Origin: Loxodes magnus
Taxonomy: Eukaryota > Ciliophora > Karyorelictea > Loxodida > Loxodidae
Assembly (NCBI GenBank): GCA_946699065.1
Contig: CAMPDV010000235.1
Span: 124,001-188,000 of the forward strand
Direction of reading: 5' to 3'
Length of the DNA stretch: 64,000 nucleotides
Part shown: positions 50,605 through 61,859 of the stretch, piece after piece
Layout of the letters: the number at the start of each line of letters is the position of its first letter
Numbering within the stretch: the first letter of the stretch is position 1
Made by a program: the position numbers and the translations under genes
Notes under the pieces: model-generated
Told to the model about the DNA's origin: nothing
The model's input: only the letters and a program-made list of their open reading frames with translations
Databases searched by the model: none

Positions 50605-53600
50605 TCAACTATCTTTTGTGCTTTCATATCCTTTTTTATATCTTCGTCTTTCTAATTCTTCATTCACTTTCTGAATATCTTCTTTACTTAGGTTTTTATT
50701 GCATACAAAACATATTCTTCAAGTACCTATACATTCAAAACAAAGAACATGGTTACAACTTAGCAAAGATGTTTTTTATTCATTTTTTTTGCATTTTTAA
50801 TACTGGCATGATTATACTGCTGGATCTTTTTATAAGATATCTAAATTTGTTTAGCTTTAAATAATTTTATGGTATATTTAATAATCTATTTGATTTCATT
50901 CATGTTCTTCTAAGTAATTAACTAAATCAAAAGGAGTTAGTAAATGTATTTTTTTACATTTTTTACAATTAATTTCATATTAAACTTAGTTTATATTTTT
51001 AATCAATTTTTTTTATTTGTGTATTTTAAAAAGCTTATATATTAAGCATCCTTTACACAAATAACTATCACAATCTAGTTTTCAATGATCTTTATTTTAT
51101 TTTAAGCATTCCAAGCAAACATTTTCCAATTCTTTTTTTTATGATTAGCTTGTTTATTTCTTTGGTTAAAGTGATATTTATTGTTATTTTAGACTTTTTT
51201 TTTCCTAAATAATTTCTTTGTATTACTAATCACCAATAAATTCTTTGATCTTTAGTAAGGAAATTTTTTTAGCTTAGCAATTAGGACATTCTACTTAAAT
51301 GTTCATATCTTCAATAGTTATATTTCTGTTTATTTACTTAATGTATTATATTATACATTTTGCACAGAATTTATGTTCGCAGTCAAATATTAATATTTCG
51401 TTGTCAAATTATGTCTCAAATTCACAAGAATTAAGCTAACAATTATAAATAATAGTATTAAATTATATTTCAGATTCTGTTTAATTTTTAAAACTATCTT
51501 AATAACTTTTGTCGAAATCAATTTGATTAGTTTTGGTCTTAAGTTACTAAAAATTTTATTCTTTTGTCTAATCTTCTACTTATTTATTTTATTAGGCTTC
51601 AAATTATAACTATCTCTTCACACCTTATTCATAATATATTTATTACTATTATTTACCTATTAATGAAATTATATCATCCTTTTTTAAGTTTTATCTGCAA
51701 ACTTTGCAAGTAGGCTTTCGCACACCATCACATTCAAAGACAATATAAAGATTTTTTGTTTATTCTTTTAGATCGTTTAAAGCACATTCTTTACAAAATT
51801 AATGTTCACAATCAAATTTTATAATTTCCTTATTTTATTATTAATTTGTACAATTTATCATTTAACATTTTTAATTTACTTCCAATTTCTTTATAGGCTA
51901 TTTAACATTTTGGTTTTAAGCTTTAAGCTGACTTCTTAATTAAGCTTTTTTGTATTAAACATCAAATTCTTATTATCCTAGAATATTCTTAAAATCTTCA
52001 AGTTCTAAACTTTCGTAGCATTATTTGCAAGCAATAGGTCTATTTTCTTCTTCTAAAGTTACTAAATCTCCATTCGTTTCCTTTTTTAATTACGTTTATA
52101 AGCATTACCTGCAATAAATATGATCGCATTTTTTCAAAATTATTTATTCTTAGATTAATTTAGGATTTTTACACAAAGAACACTAAAATTAGGCACTTTT
52201 CTAATTTTCCTATTATTCTTGTATTTAGTTTTTCTAATTTTATTTTCTTTATTAATTTTATGCTTATTTTTTAATCAAATTGTCATAATATTATTATCCT
52301 AATATTTCTTAATAATCTGTTTTCTAAAATGTATATTAGCAAACGGAACACTGATGATGCTGAGACTCTATTAATTCTAATGAAATATTATATTATCCAT
52401 TATTTTATATTTTATCTATTAAACAGATTTTGCAAAATTTATGTGAGCATTAAAGAGCAATTATATCTTATTTTGATGTTTATGCTTTGCAATTAAGATT
52501 TTAGCAATTATTAGCTTACTTTTACTAAAATTCATTTTATGTCTTAATAATTTTTCTATTAATGGAAATTGGGTCACTTTATTTTGTTTCCTATACTTCA
52601 ATCTCATTTTACTTCTATTTCTAGGGCTAAATTTAAATTTACTATCTTTCTTATTTATGATTTTATCTTATTATTACTTAGTTAACATTTGGCTAAATCT
52701 ACTACTACTGCTTTTGATAAAACTCCTACAATCTTACTAAAGCATCTTATTCATATTATTCATATTTTTATTATCCTAAGATAGATTTTAATTCTTCTTA
52801 TGATAATGTTTCATTACATTTTAGGCAATTTATTTTAACATAATCTTATTCAAACTCGTATATATTCATTTTGCCTTATGTTTTCTTGCTTATAGTCTTA
52901 GAAAGGCATTAGTCACAAAAAGAATGCTTGCAATTAAGTTCTATAAGTTTTAATGTTTATCTATTACTATTACAAAATACATTAGTACATTTTGCCTATA
53001 CAAATTCCCACTCATTAAGTTATTAACTTTAAAGCTCTTTCTCTTATTTTCTTTTATTTACTTAAGTTTAGCTATCTTAAAATATTTCCTATCTTTCTAC
53101 TTTTTTTATATCATCAATTTTAAAAGTATTTTAACTTAATTTTTCTTCTTATAAATTTTTAAATTTTGAATTTTTTTAAATTCTTTATTTTTAGTTAGAA
53201 TTTACTATTAATTATCTTTTATCGCTTTATTTATGATTTTCTTACTTTTCTAAATCTATTTTATTTTAATCTTGCATTTTAACCTTAGATTGCAAAATTT
53301 ATTTTTACTGGTTTTTTATATTTTAATAACTTCGTTTTTGCTACTATTCAATATTATCTTTTTTTATTGAGTTTTTTAAATTAGAATTACTTATAATTTT
53401 TTAATCCTACTACCTTTAATTTTTATTCTAATCTTATTCTAATACTTATAATTAGTTTTTAAGATCTTTTATTAACTAATCTTTTAATATACTCTATGTC
53501 TCGAACTATTGAAGCGACTAAGAATTTATCGTTTTTAAGCTATCTATTTTTTCATTTTGTTCTTTCAGTCTAGTTTTTAACTCTTAATTTTCTTTGTTTA

Positions 53601-54327
53601 ACTCTTTACATTAAGAACAGCTAATTAGTCTATATTCTTAGAATCCAGATAAAATTTCTTAAATATCAAAAGACTGGAAGTTTTTTATCTATCTCTAATC
53701 AATTTACTTATTTACAGAGTCCAAAACTTCTTGAATTGCTTGATTGAAATTAATGGCTTATTATGAGGTTATATTTACTATCTAGTTTTCCTATAGCTCT
53801 ATCTTCTGTACTGTCTAGAAGTGTATAAAAAATTAGTCTAAAAACGCTTGCAAATCTTTTAGAAATTAAGTCCTTTTATGGAAGGCTTGCTTTCAATGCT
53901 TCAGTAAACATCTCATAACTTCGTTAAACTTACTTGATAAATCAAACTAGTAGCTTTTTATTCTATCCTATATTTATTACTTCAATTCTTTTCACTCTTA
54001 GCATTTCTATTATACTTTCAGAGACACACTTTTATATTACTTCATAAGCTATCCGATTTCTTAGATTATCTTTTGCTTTTGTTCTTCTTCCTTTCGGTTT
54101 TAATTTTGTAGTTTTTTGTATATTTCAGGGTTTATCATCTAAATTAGCCTGTCTTTTGTTTTACTAAATTTGTTTCTACACTTTACACAGTTAATCTGCT
54201 AATCTCTTTGTATTCCTTCTAAGCAGCATGCGTAGCATATAACATGTTTGCAAGGAATATCAATGGGAATGTGTTCTTCCAGCGTAAAAATACTTCCACA
54301 GTTTTCGCAGCTATCTCCTTCTTCCAT
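50605..54327 (-). CDS. Multi-RING zinc-finger protein (eight RING-like fingers), putative E3 ubiquitin ligase
   Basis: 1241 codons in one frame from ATG 54327 to TGA 50605-50607 (...ESTKDS). The N-terminal RING has C7, C10, C26, H28, C31, C34, C47, C50 (starting CENCG, centre CKHVICYAC). A Gln/Lys-rich, coiled-coil-like region follows to about 440. Then come seven RING-like fingers with the core C-x-H-x2-C-x2-C: 447-504 (CKHSFCDQC), 608-663 (CSHKFCKIC), 716-770 (CDHIYCRQC), 821-877 (CEHQFCKEC), 963-1017 (CEHKFCAKC), 1071-1124 (CDSYLCKGC, His lost) and 1174-1209 (CNHVLCFEC). About 14 residues after fingers 2-6 comes an (I/F)xGxQQ motif (ILGQQ, ILGQQ, ILGQQ, IGKQQ, FIGDQQ). A single RING usually recruits an E2 enzyme; this tandem arrangement is not one I recognise. 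Ligase activity is inference. Confidence 0.8.
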
Positions 54328-57300
54328 TAGACTATAAATAAATTATGATCAATTACATTGAATATAAGCCAGCTTATTTAAAACCTTCTAATATAATTTA
54401 AATACTTTAAACATTCAGTTTTACAGTCATTTAATAACACTTAAATACTCTTATCATACTGAATATCTCGCTACTCTTATCTTAGTTATTTTATTATATC
54501 TTATTTAATTTCCTTTAAAACGACTAGATTTAAACTAATTTTAGTTTCGAAATCATAAAGCTAACTTCTCTGTTTATATAGATAGTTGCTATAATTTTAG
54601 CTTGATTTATGAATATTAGTCCTTTTATATTAATATAACTAGGAAATTGATAATAGACTTATGCTTTGATGTCTTAATATGGCTTATATAAAATAGTGGT
54701 ATCAAGTCTTATGGTATTAAATCTATAAGTCACATTAAATTACTTACAACTGTTTTTATATTATTCATTTATGGATTTCCTTATGATAGTTATTACCTAA
54801 TGATTGTGATTAAGTTATTATTTTACTATTCTATAAGAAGAAAACTTAGATAGAGAGCTAGTTAAAGAAATAAGGTTTTGAATCTGAATTTGTTGCCAAT
54901 ATGTTAATACTTGGTAGTTTTATTCAATCTATATCTCAGCTGTAAAACAATTATCCTTTTTTGAAGGATATATGGATATTAAGAGATGAGGTTATTAAGC
55001 TGTTTAAATTAATAATTATACAAAGGCTTCTTAATATACTTTAGGACTAATTCCTGTGAATAAATTACATATTAGTATATAAAAGTAAGAACAATATCTT
55101 CAGAAACTTGATTCTTAAGTTCTATAAGGGGATTTAGTATTCTTCTATATGGACTAACATCTAGATTAGTAGTTATATCAAGAGACACTATATTTAAATA
55201 GGATGGAATGCTTATCAAGATGAAAACTGACCGAAGAATAGATTGAGTAATTGATGTAAAAAGAATATTTTCTATAAGCTTAAAAGGAAAAATAAAAAGA
55301 ATCTAAATAATTTCCAAAAGGAAAACATACTAAATCAATTAGATCTTATATTTCTAAATTAAACAGCATAATCTATAAGTCTTATAATTATAAACTCAAA
55401 TCTATTTTTAAATCTTTTGACAGCAAATAAATAAAATTATAGAAGCATCTAATGATTAACAATATTGGTGTTTAAGCCATTTGCATTTAATTTTAAATAG
55501 AAAATTAAATAATATACCAACTCAAAGCGAGTTGGATATAAAGTAAGCTAAATAGCGATATTAGGTATCATAAAAGCTAGTGATTTTTATACTATATCAG
55601 AATGTCGATTTACTATAGATTCAACAGGAAATTTAAGAGATTATTACTTTCATCCTCTTCAAACTATCTTGTTAATAATAATATAGTCATCTCTACATCA
55701 GAGTATATTCAAGAGAGCTATTAAGTTCAACAAAGTTAAAAGTTTAAAATTTAAAGGAGAAGAAATGAAATAGGTGCAAAAGGGTTATAACCAAGTAAGC
55801 TTTTAAATTAATAGACTTATAATCTTTAACAAAGTAATATCTTAAATTATCTCATTTTAAAAGGTTAAAATTATCAATTATTAACGAAGATCAATACTTA
55901 TAAGTATCTATGAGGATGACTAAAATAAGAAAAGCAAGTAGTGTATAAATTAAAATAAAAGCTCAACACATATTAGAGAAAAGAAAGTATGTTTGAATAA
56001 TAACTTAATCAGTTATAAAATTTAGATCAAAAGATAAATAGATAATTATTCTATATAGTACAAACCTAATTAAAGTCATTAGTTTCAATAAATTACTTTA
56101 TAAAGGCACATAAGTATAAAAGGAAAAGTTGATATAATTATATTATAATAACATGCAAGAATCATAAGTTTAAAGATATTCAAGAGTAATTTTAATTAAA
56201 TAATAGTGATAGGATTTTGCTATAGCTATTTATAAATAAAAGAGAATAAAAAGTTTAATTTATAAGAGATTCTGAAAAGTTTTACTTTATAGAAAGCGTT
56301 CAGTTAAACCTTTTATTTGGAAAAGTAAATTTAAATTTACTCTTTGAGTATTAATTTAATTTTACAAAATAGGTTTATACTTGGCATTAGGATAGTTATT
56401 TTGAATAAGGTATTAAATAGGTATCAAGACACTTAAAAGTTAAATAGATAAATTTTATAATCTCATTGATTTTAGTAGATTCGCTTAGATATATAGCTTT
56501 TGTTTTGTCTGTAGATAAATTATTAATATCAAACTTAGTAAAATAGTTAGATGCTACTATAATCGTTTTTTTCAGTTGAAAATATAATTCTTTTGAATCA
56601 TGCTTCGATCTATAAATTTCAATGCTTTTTGCATATTCAAGGGTTAGTATAATATGTATTTTTGGATTTAAGTCCTTGGTATTTTAGTTAAACTTATCCT
56701 TTAATTTTCTTTATTAAAATCTAAGACCGAAAATTCTTATTCTTGGTAATTTGTATAATAAAATTTCGAGCACTCTAATACTTAGAAAAACAATCGAAAT
56801 TTTTAGTTTGCTAGGCTAAAATTTAAGGATTATCTCCTTAAGCTAATAAAGCTATTTTACTATTTGAGGCTTATATTTTGTTAATTATTATAGTTTTCCT
56901 GTATGATTTTAATACTTCAAAGCAATATTAATCTAAATATATCTCATTGCCTTTTTTATAAAGTTGCCAGATCTATTTTCCTAAATCAAATTAAGTTAGA
57001 TATTGATAGTGTTATTAGCTATATTTGGAGTAATTTGGAGAAGTTAAAGTTAGTTGAACTTATTTTATTTTAGATATTTTTAACTTAATGGCTTTACTTT
57101 TGCTTGATTTTAAGTCCCTAGCTAGAAGTTTATCTATTACTTTAAGTATTTCGCTGCTATAACATTTTATCATTTTTGATTAGTCAGAGAAGCTAAGTAT
57201 TGTTAATACTTCTTAAAATTTCACCAGAAAATTCTCCGTTTTTCTATGAGTATATATGTTATATGTAATTGCAGTCAGTTCTTAAATATGAATATCAGTT

Positions 57301-57332
57301 ACTCGCATTAGGCTCTATCTCTTATATATTAA
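54328..57332. other. 3-kb AT-rich intergenic region
   Basis: No gene recognised on either strand; it contains the upstream region of the multi-RING gene. Confidence 0.45.
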
Positions 57333-57797
57333 TTTCCTCTTTTCCTCTTTTCCTCTTTTCCTCTTTTCCTCTTTTCCTCTTTTCCTCTTTTCCTCTTTTC
57401 CTCTTTTCCTCTTTTCCTCTTTTCCTCTTTTCCTCTTTTCCTCTTTTCCTCTTTTCCTCTTTTCCTCTTTTCCTCTTTTCCTCTTTTCCTCTTTTCCTCT
57501 TTTCCTCTTTTCCTCTTTTCCTCTTTTCCTCTTTTCCTCTTTTCCTCTTTTCCTCTTTTCCTCTTTTCCTCTTTTCCTCTTTTCCTCTTTTCCTCTTTTC
57601 CTCTTTTCCTCTTTTCCTCTTTTCCTCTTTTCCTCTTTTCCTCTTTTCCTCTTTTCCTCTTTTCCTCTTTTCCTCTTTTCCTCTTTTCCTCTTTTCCTCT
57701 TTTCCTCTTTTCCTCTTTTCCTCTTTTCCTCTTTTCCTCTTTTCCTCTTTTCCTCTTTTCCTCTTTTCCTCTTTTCCTCTTTTCCTCTTTTCCTCTT
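57333..57797. repeat. (CCTCTTTT)n 8-bp satellite, about 58 units
   Basis: 465 bp of uninterrupted TTTTCCTC units with no variant unit seen; one strand is pure pyrimidine, the other pure purine. It ends abruptly on both sides in unique AT-rich sequence. The open frames over it (FPLFLFSS and KRGKEEKR repeats) are by-products of the 24-nt frame period. Confidence 0.97.
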
Positions 57798-58365
57798 ACC
57801 AGCATTAACTAAATATTAAATTTATAAATATCATCATATCTACTCTAAAAGCATAACCCAAAAGCTTTGTTCCTCATTATATTCCAATATAAATTCTTGA
57901 TTATCAATCATAGAATATCCACATACCTAGCAACTCCTGCTATACTAGTATACTAATTTCAAAGTTTATAGGATATTATACTAGTAATTATCTTTTTCTA
58001 AGCTATTTAACTAGCCTCCAACTAAGTTTAAAAATATAGATATTATCACTAAAGTCTATTGTTTAACTATGAAATATAAGGTTTGATATTATAATTTCAG
58101 TTAAGTATCTTAAGTATCTAATTGCTTCACTTTAGATTATAGAATTAGACCACACAAATTTAAATTAGTAAGAGCTTATAAACATATTGCTTTGTCAAAT
58201 CTTACCTTCTTAGATTTAGGATTTCTTAAAAAGCTAAATGAGCATCTAGTAAGCACCTAACCGATATCAATTAAGACTAGAGTTAAAAACTTGAATATGA
58301 GTAAAAAAGTAAAGGTTTTAACATATCAAAAGCCAGTCTCTTTATTATCAGTTACCTACTCATAA
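57798..58365. other. AT-rich intergenic sequence
   Basis: No gene recognised. Its last bases include the left target duplication of the element at 58382. Confidence 0.45.
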
Positions 58366-58381
58366 ATTATAACTATACTAA

Positions 58382-59214
58382 ATTAAAAAAAAAAATGGAA
58401 TAATCTATTCGCCTTTCCAAAAACCAAATTAAGAACGCAAAAAGGAAAGCTGCGAAACTAATGCAGAAACAATAACAAGAAGAAGATAAATCAAGTTCCT
58501 CATCTGAAGGAAAAGTTATAATTGGAACAATAGAGACGAATCCAGTAAAAGTACAAAAATAATCAGAAATCTAAATATAAATTGACTAAATGAAAACAAT
58601 AATACAAAATTATTAGGAAACAATTTACAATCAAGGGGAAAAAATAAGAGAACTAATGAATACTATCGAAGATTAAAACAACGAGCTACTAATAATAAGA
58701 CGACAATTAATTTAAAATAATTTAGTCACGGAATAGTAACTATATGAATAATCTCAATCGAATTTTAAGCAAGAACAAAATATGATTATTGAAAAAGTTT
58801 CTACATAAACAAACATCCAAGAAAAATAGAATGACGAAAAGAATAATATAGAATTACTCCAAAGAATCGATTAACTTGAAAAAAAAGTATTTCTGAAGAG
58901 ATTCAAGAAAAGACCAATCAAAAATTGCTATTATTGCAAATCAAAGTGACACTTATTACAAAATTGCGATCAGTGAAGATAAATTTAGATGAAAGAACAA
59001 CAAAGAACGTTAAGAATGCTTAGCAGACTCTGAATCACCGAAACGGGAATTTACAAGAAGAAGATATTCGTATAAAAGACAGAAGATTCTCAGTGGTTCC
59101 ATCCACAAAAAAAAATGGCGTGGTATCCATCCACGCTAAAAAAATGGTAGCAAAAACCTGGTTGAAAATCCAGGGAACGCTAAACTTTAATTACTTTTAG
59201 TTTACTATATATAT
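58382..59214 (+). mobile_element. ORF1-only retroelement, related family, copy 3
   Basis: An exact 16-bp target duplication ATTATAACTATACTAA (58366-58381 and 59215-59230) frames an 833-bp element. After an A-run, ATG 58395 opens MEQSIRLSKNQIKNAKRK, then a Q/E/N-rich coiled-coil-like region, and a canonical CCHC knuckle CYYCKSKWHLLQNC whose Trp is TGA, followed by TETGIYKKK (compare GNIY in copies 1 and 2). Two hairpins lie near the 3' end: arms 59118-59123/59131-59136 and 59157-59161/59170-59174. No RT is present. Unlike copy 1 it uses host-like codons (TAA/TAG for Gln). The frame is open over nearly the full element, so it may be recent. Confidence 0.75.
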
Positions 59215-59230
59215 ATTATAACTATACTAA

Positions 59231-59877
59231 AGAAAGATGAATATGACTAGTAAAAGTACATAGTAAGGCTAATATTTACCTCTTAATCTAAATTTAAAGC
59301 CTTTGCTTAATACTCTCAATCTAATCTCGCTTGATTTATAAGTATATTAACTTAACATAATTTGGTACTAAGTAATTTATTTCGCTTTAGTAAAATTAAT
59401 AGATATGAAAGCTCAAAATTGATAAGTAAACAGATGCAATTTCAATTTTTCTATTAGTAGATTGCAGTAAACTGTGGCAATTCTTAGAGCTAGACTAAAG
59501 AAAGCTCTTAAGTTTTTTAAGAAGGATTCAATAAGATATCGTTTAAAGGTATAATATGAGATGATTAATTGGTAATAAAGGAAAATCAAGATAGTCCTGC
59601 ATATTAAAGGACAGATAAAAAAACTTTATAGCGATCAATCATGTTTGGGAGAGTTGTACTTAGTTTTAAATTTAAAGAGTGAATTGATAAATTAAAAATG
59701 TAAAAGAAATAGATGGATTCTAATTAAATATGGAGAAGTGCCTTTTCCTTAATCATAACTTTCTAAATTATCAGTAAACATAGCGGTAGTGGTATCACGA
59801 GTTATTAGAGTGACTGTAATATAAAGTGACTTAACTCAGTGAGTAGAATTATTTTTGGAGATAAGTTGATTAGTAAT
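59231..59877. other. AT-rich intergenic sequence, 3' side of the SR gene
   Basis: No gene recognised. Confidence 0.45.
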
Positions 59878-60768
59878 TCAAAGTATAATTAATTAGAGAA
59901 AAGTTTAACTGGATTAATTATCGTATTCTTCATGGTTTGGGAGGGGACTTTCTCTTTTTTCAGTAGGACTTAGATTTCGTTCTTTTTCTTTTTCATGGGA
60001 GGGAGATCTGCTTGCCGAATTCTTGTTGCTGTTGTTATTTTCCTTTGAATTCGAAGGTGAGCGCTGAGGTGAAGGAGATCTTCTATCAGACTTTATAGAA
60101 GGACTGCGTTTTTGAGAAGAATGCACAGAATTAGATCTTGAGCGAGATCTTGATCTTGATCTTGACGATCTTTTATTATCACCATGAGTTCTTCTATTAG
60201 GCGATGGAGTTCGTGACAGACGACAATCACGTTTCATATGACCTTTTTCATTGCATCTAAAGCATCTAATGCTTTTAGATTCTCGGCATTAATTAGCCCA
60301 ATGTCCAAGTTTGTTGCAGTTAAAACATTTATCAGAAGAAGAAGGACCTCTCCTTTCACCTCTTTCCTCACGTGACGATCTTTCGTTACGATCTTTATCT
60401 CTTTCCTTATCGCGATCTTTATCTCTTTCCTTATCGCGCTCTTTATCTCGGTCCCTCTCGTTATCGTAACGGTCATTTCGATCCCTCCTTCTTTCTGGTT
60501 CGCGATCATACCTCTTTCCTTCTGCTTTCTCAACTTTTAGTCTTGAACCATCAAGAAATTTTCCATCCATATAATGTATAGCATCTTATGCATCTCTAGA
60601 ATCAGAGAAAGTCTGTATTATATAGATTACAATAAAAGCATAGTGATTTTTCACTTCGATATCTTTTACTCTTCCGTATTTTGAAAACTCCTTCTCTAAA
60701 GTTTTCTTAGAAGTCTGACTTGCAATTCTTCCTACAAACACTTTAGAACGACTTCTTGAATCAGACAT
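59878..60768 (-). CDS. SR-family splicing factor: RRM, two CCHC zinc knuckles, RS tail (RS2Z-like)
   Basis: Nuclear pre-mRNA splicing regulator by family. From ATG 60768: MSDSRSRSKVFVGRI, an RRM with RNP2 VFVGRI (about 10-15) and RNP1 HYAFI/TFS split by the 18-nt intron 60613-60630. An Arg/Asp/Glu-rich stretch with KERD/KDRD repeats (about 95-125) follows, then knuckles CFNCNKLGHWANQC and CFRCNEKGHMKRDC, then a Ser/Arg/Pro-rich RS tail. TAA encodes Gln in the first knuckle (NQC) and in DAQDAI of the RRM. One RRM plus two knuckles is like plant RS2Z proteins; animal SRSF7 has one knuckle. The end is either TAA 59914-59916 after EEYDN (278 aa) or TGA 59878-59880 (290 aa); I use TGA by analogy with the other genes. 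Confidence 0.88.
60613..60630 (-). other. 18-nt intron (SR protein gene)
   Basis: Minus strand GTAATCTATATAATACAG inside the RNP1 motif. Removal gives HYAFITFSDSRDAQDAI, a perfect RRM continuation. It is a multiple of three and has no stop under the altered code, so retention would insert six residues. Confidence 0.85.
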
Positions 60769-61859
60769 ATTTAACTATACCTAAAAAAAGTCAAATAACA
60801 TTGAACGAAAATTTTAAAAGTTCAAATTTTTGAATTTTCATACTCCTTTCAAAAAGAAAAGAAAGTAAAGCATTAGCTTCCTAGCTTTGTCTTTAATATC
60901 ACTATAAGTTTAAAGATACCTTCTACAAAGGGTTCTCTTTAATACTCTTTTGCTCTTATTAAAGCTCTTTAAATGCATATACACCAGTTAAGCAGGTTTT
61001 TTAATACAGGTTCTAGACTGATTGTAAGGTTATAGAAGGTGCTTATAAATAGATCTAGCAATAAAGTAAACTTTTCTAATTCCTTAATTTAACTTAGTTG
61101 CCTCATTAATATAAGAAATTAGCTAAGTAGCTGCTCAATAGAAAATGGCATTCGATATAGAGAGATGGGCCTCCTTATAACTAAGACTAATAATATACCT
61201 CATAATATATATCCTTTTACCCATCCTTACCTATTTTATACAGACAGTCTTAGCATATATCTTAGTTAAAGAGAGTACTTATATGTATTCAGTTTTAGTG
61301 AGTTAGAAATTAAATTTCTAATTTATAATTAAATATATATCAGCTTAGTCTCTTAGTGTATTTAGACACTAAATCCATTCATTCTTGTAACAAAATAAAA
61401 ATTAAAGGTTGCTATTTCTACTTTTACTAGCTAGTGGAAAAAGAGTTTTATATAGTAAAATATGATACTTTGTCTATCTGTCAGTTTGTCTTAGTACTTT
61501 CTTTATAAGATAAAATAGCCTTTTAAGCAAAAACTATTTGAAAGCATTATTAACTCCTTTTTCTAGAGCTAATTACATATTAGCTTATCATACTTGCCAA
61601 TAACACTAAGAGTGGAAATTATCTAGCAAGAGACTCTAACCTTATCATATATATAGTATAGCTTGAACTTATGACAATAATGGTTTAAGTTCTGAATAAA
61701 GGTCATAAATAAAGCAGAGTTCTTTCTTATAAATATTGATATATCTGATCATAAGCATTTAAAAGGTTGAGTTTAACTATTTCAGTCTTTTATATTGAAT
61801 AACTGAGCTATTAATTTCTGTTAAGCATTAATTCATAATCCTATCTATTTTGCTATAAT
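60769..61859. other. AT-rich intergenic region between divergent genes
   Basis: Lies between the SR gene (minus) and the VIT-VWA gene (plus), so it should hold both promoters. No further gene recognised. Confidence 0.45.

Noticed and set aside
57333..57797. Possible telomere or CRISPR-like array
   Set aside because: Unique sequence continues on both sides, the unit is 8 bp without spacers, and it is not a known ciliate telomere repeat.
57269..57808. 179-residue and 158-residue open frames on both strands
   Set aside because: They are direct translations of the CCTCTTTT satellite; eight-residue periodic products on both strands show it is repeat DNA, not protein.
60372..60581. Plus-strand 69-residue ORF and an overlapping minus-strand 99-residue ORF in the SR gene
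   Set aside because: They are other-frame shadows of the Arg/Asp/Glu repeat and zinc-knuckle region.
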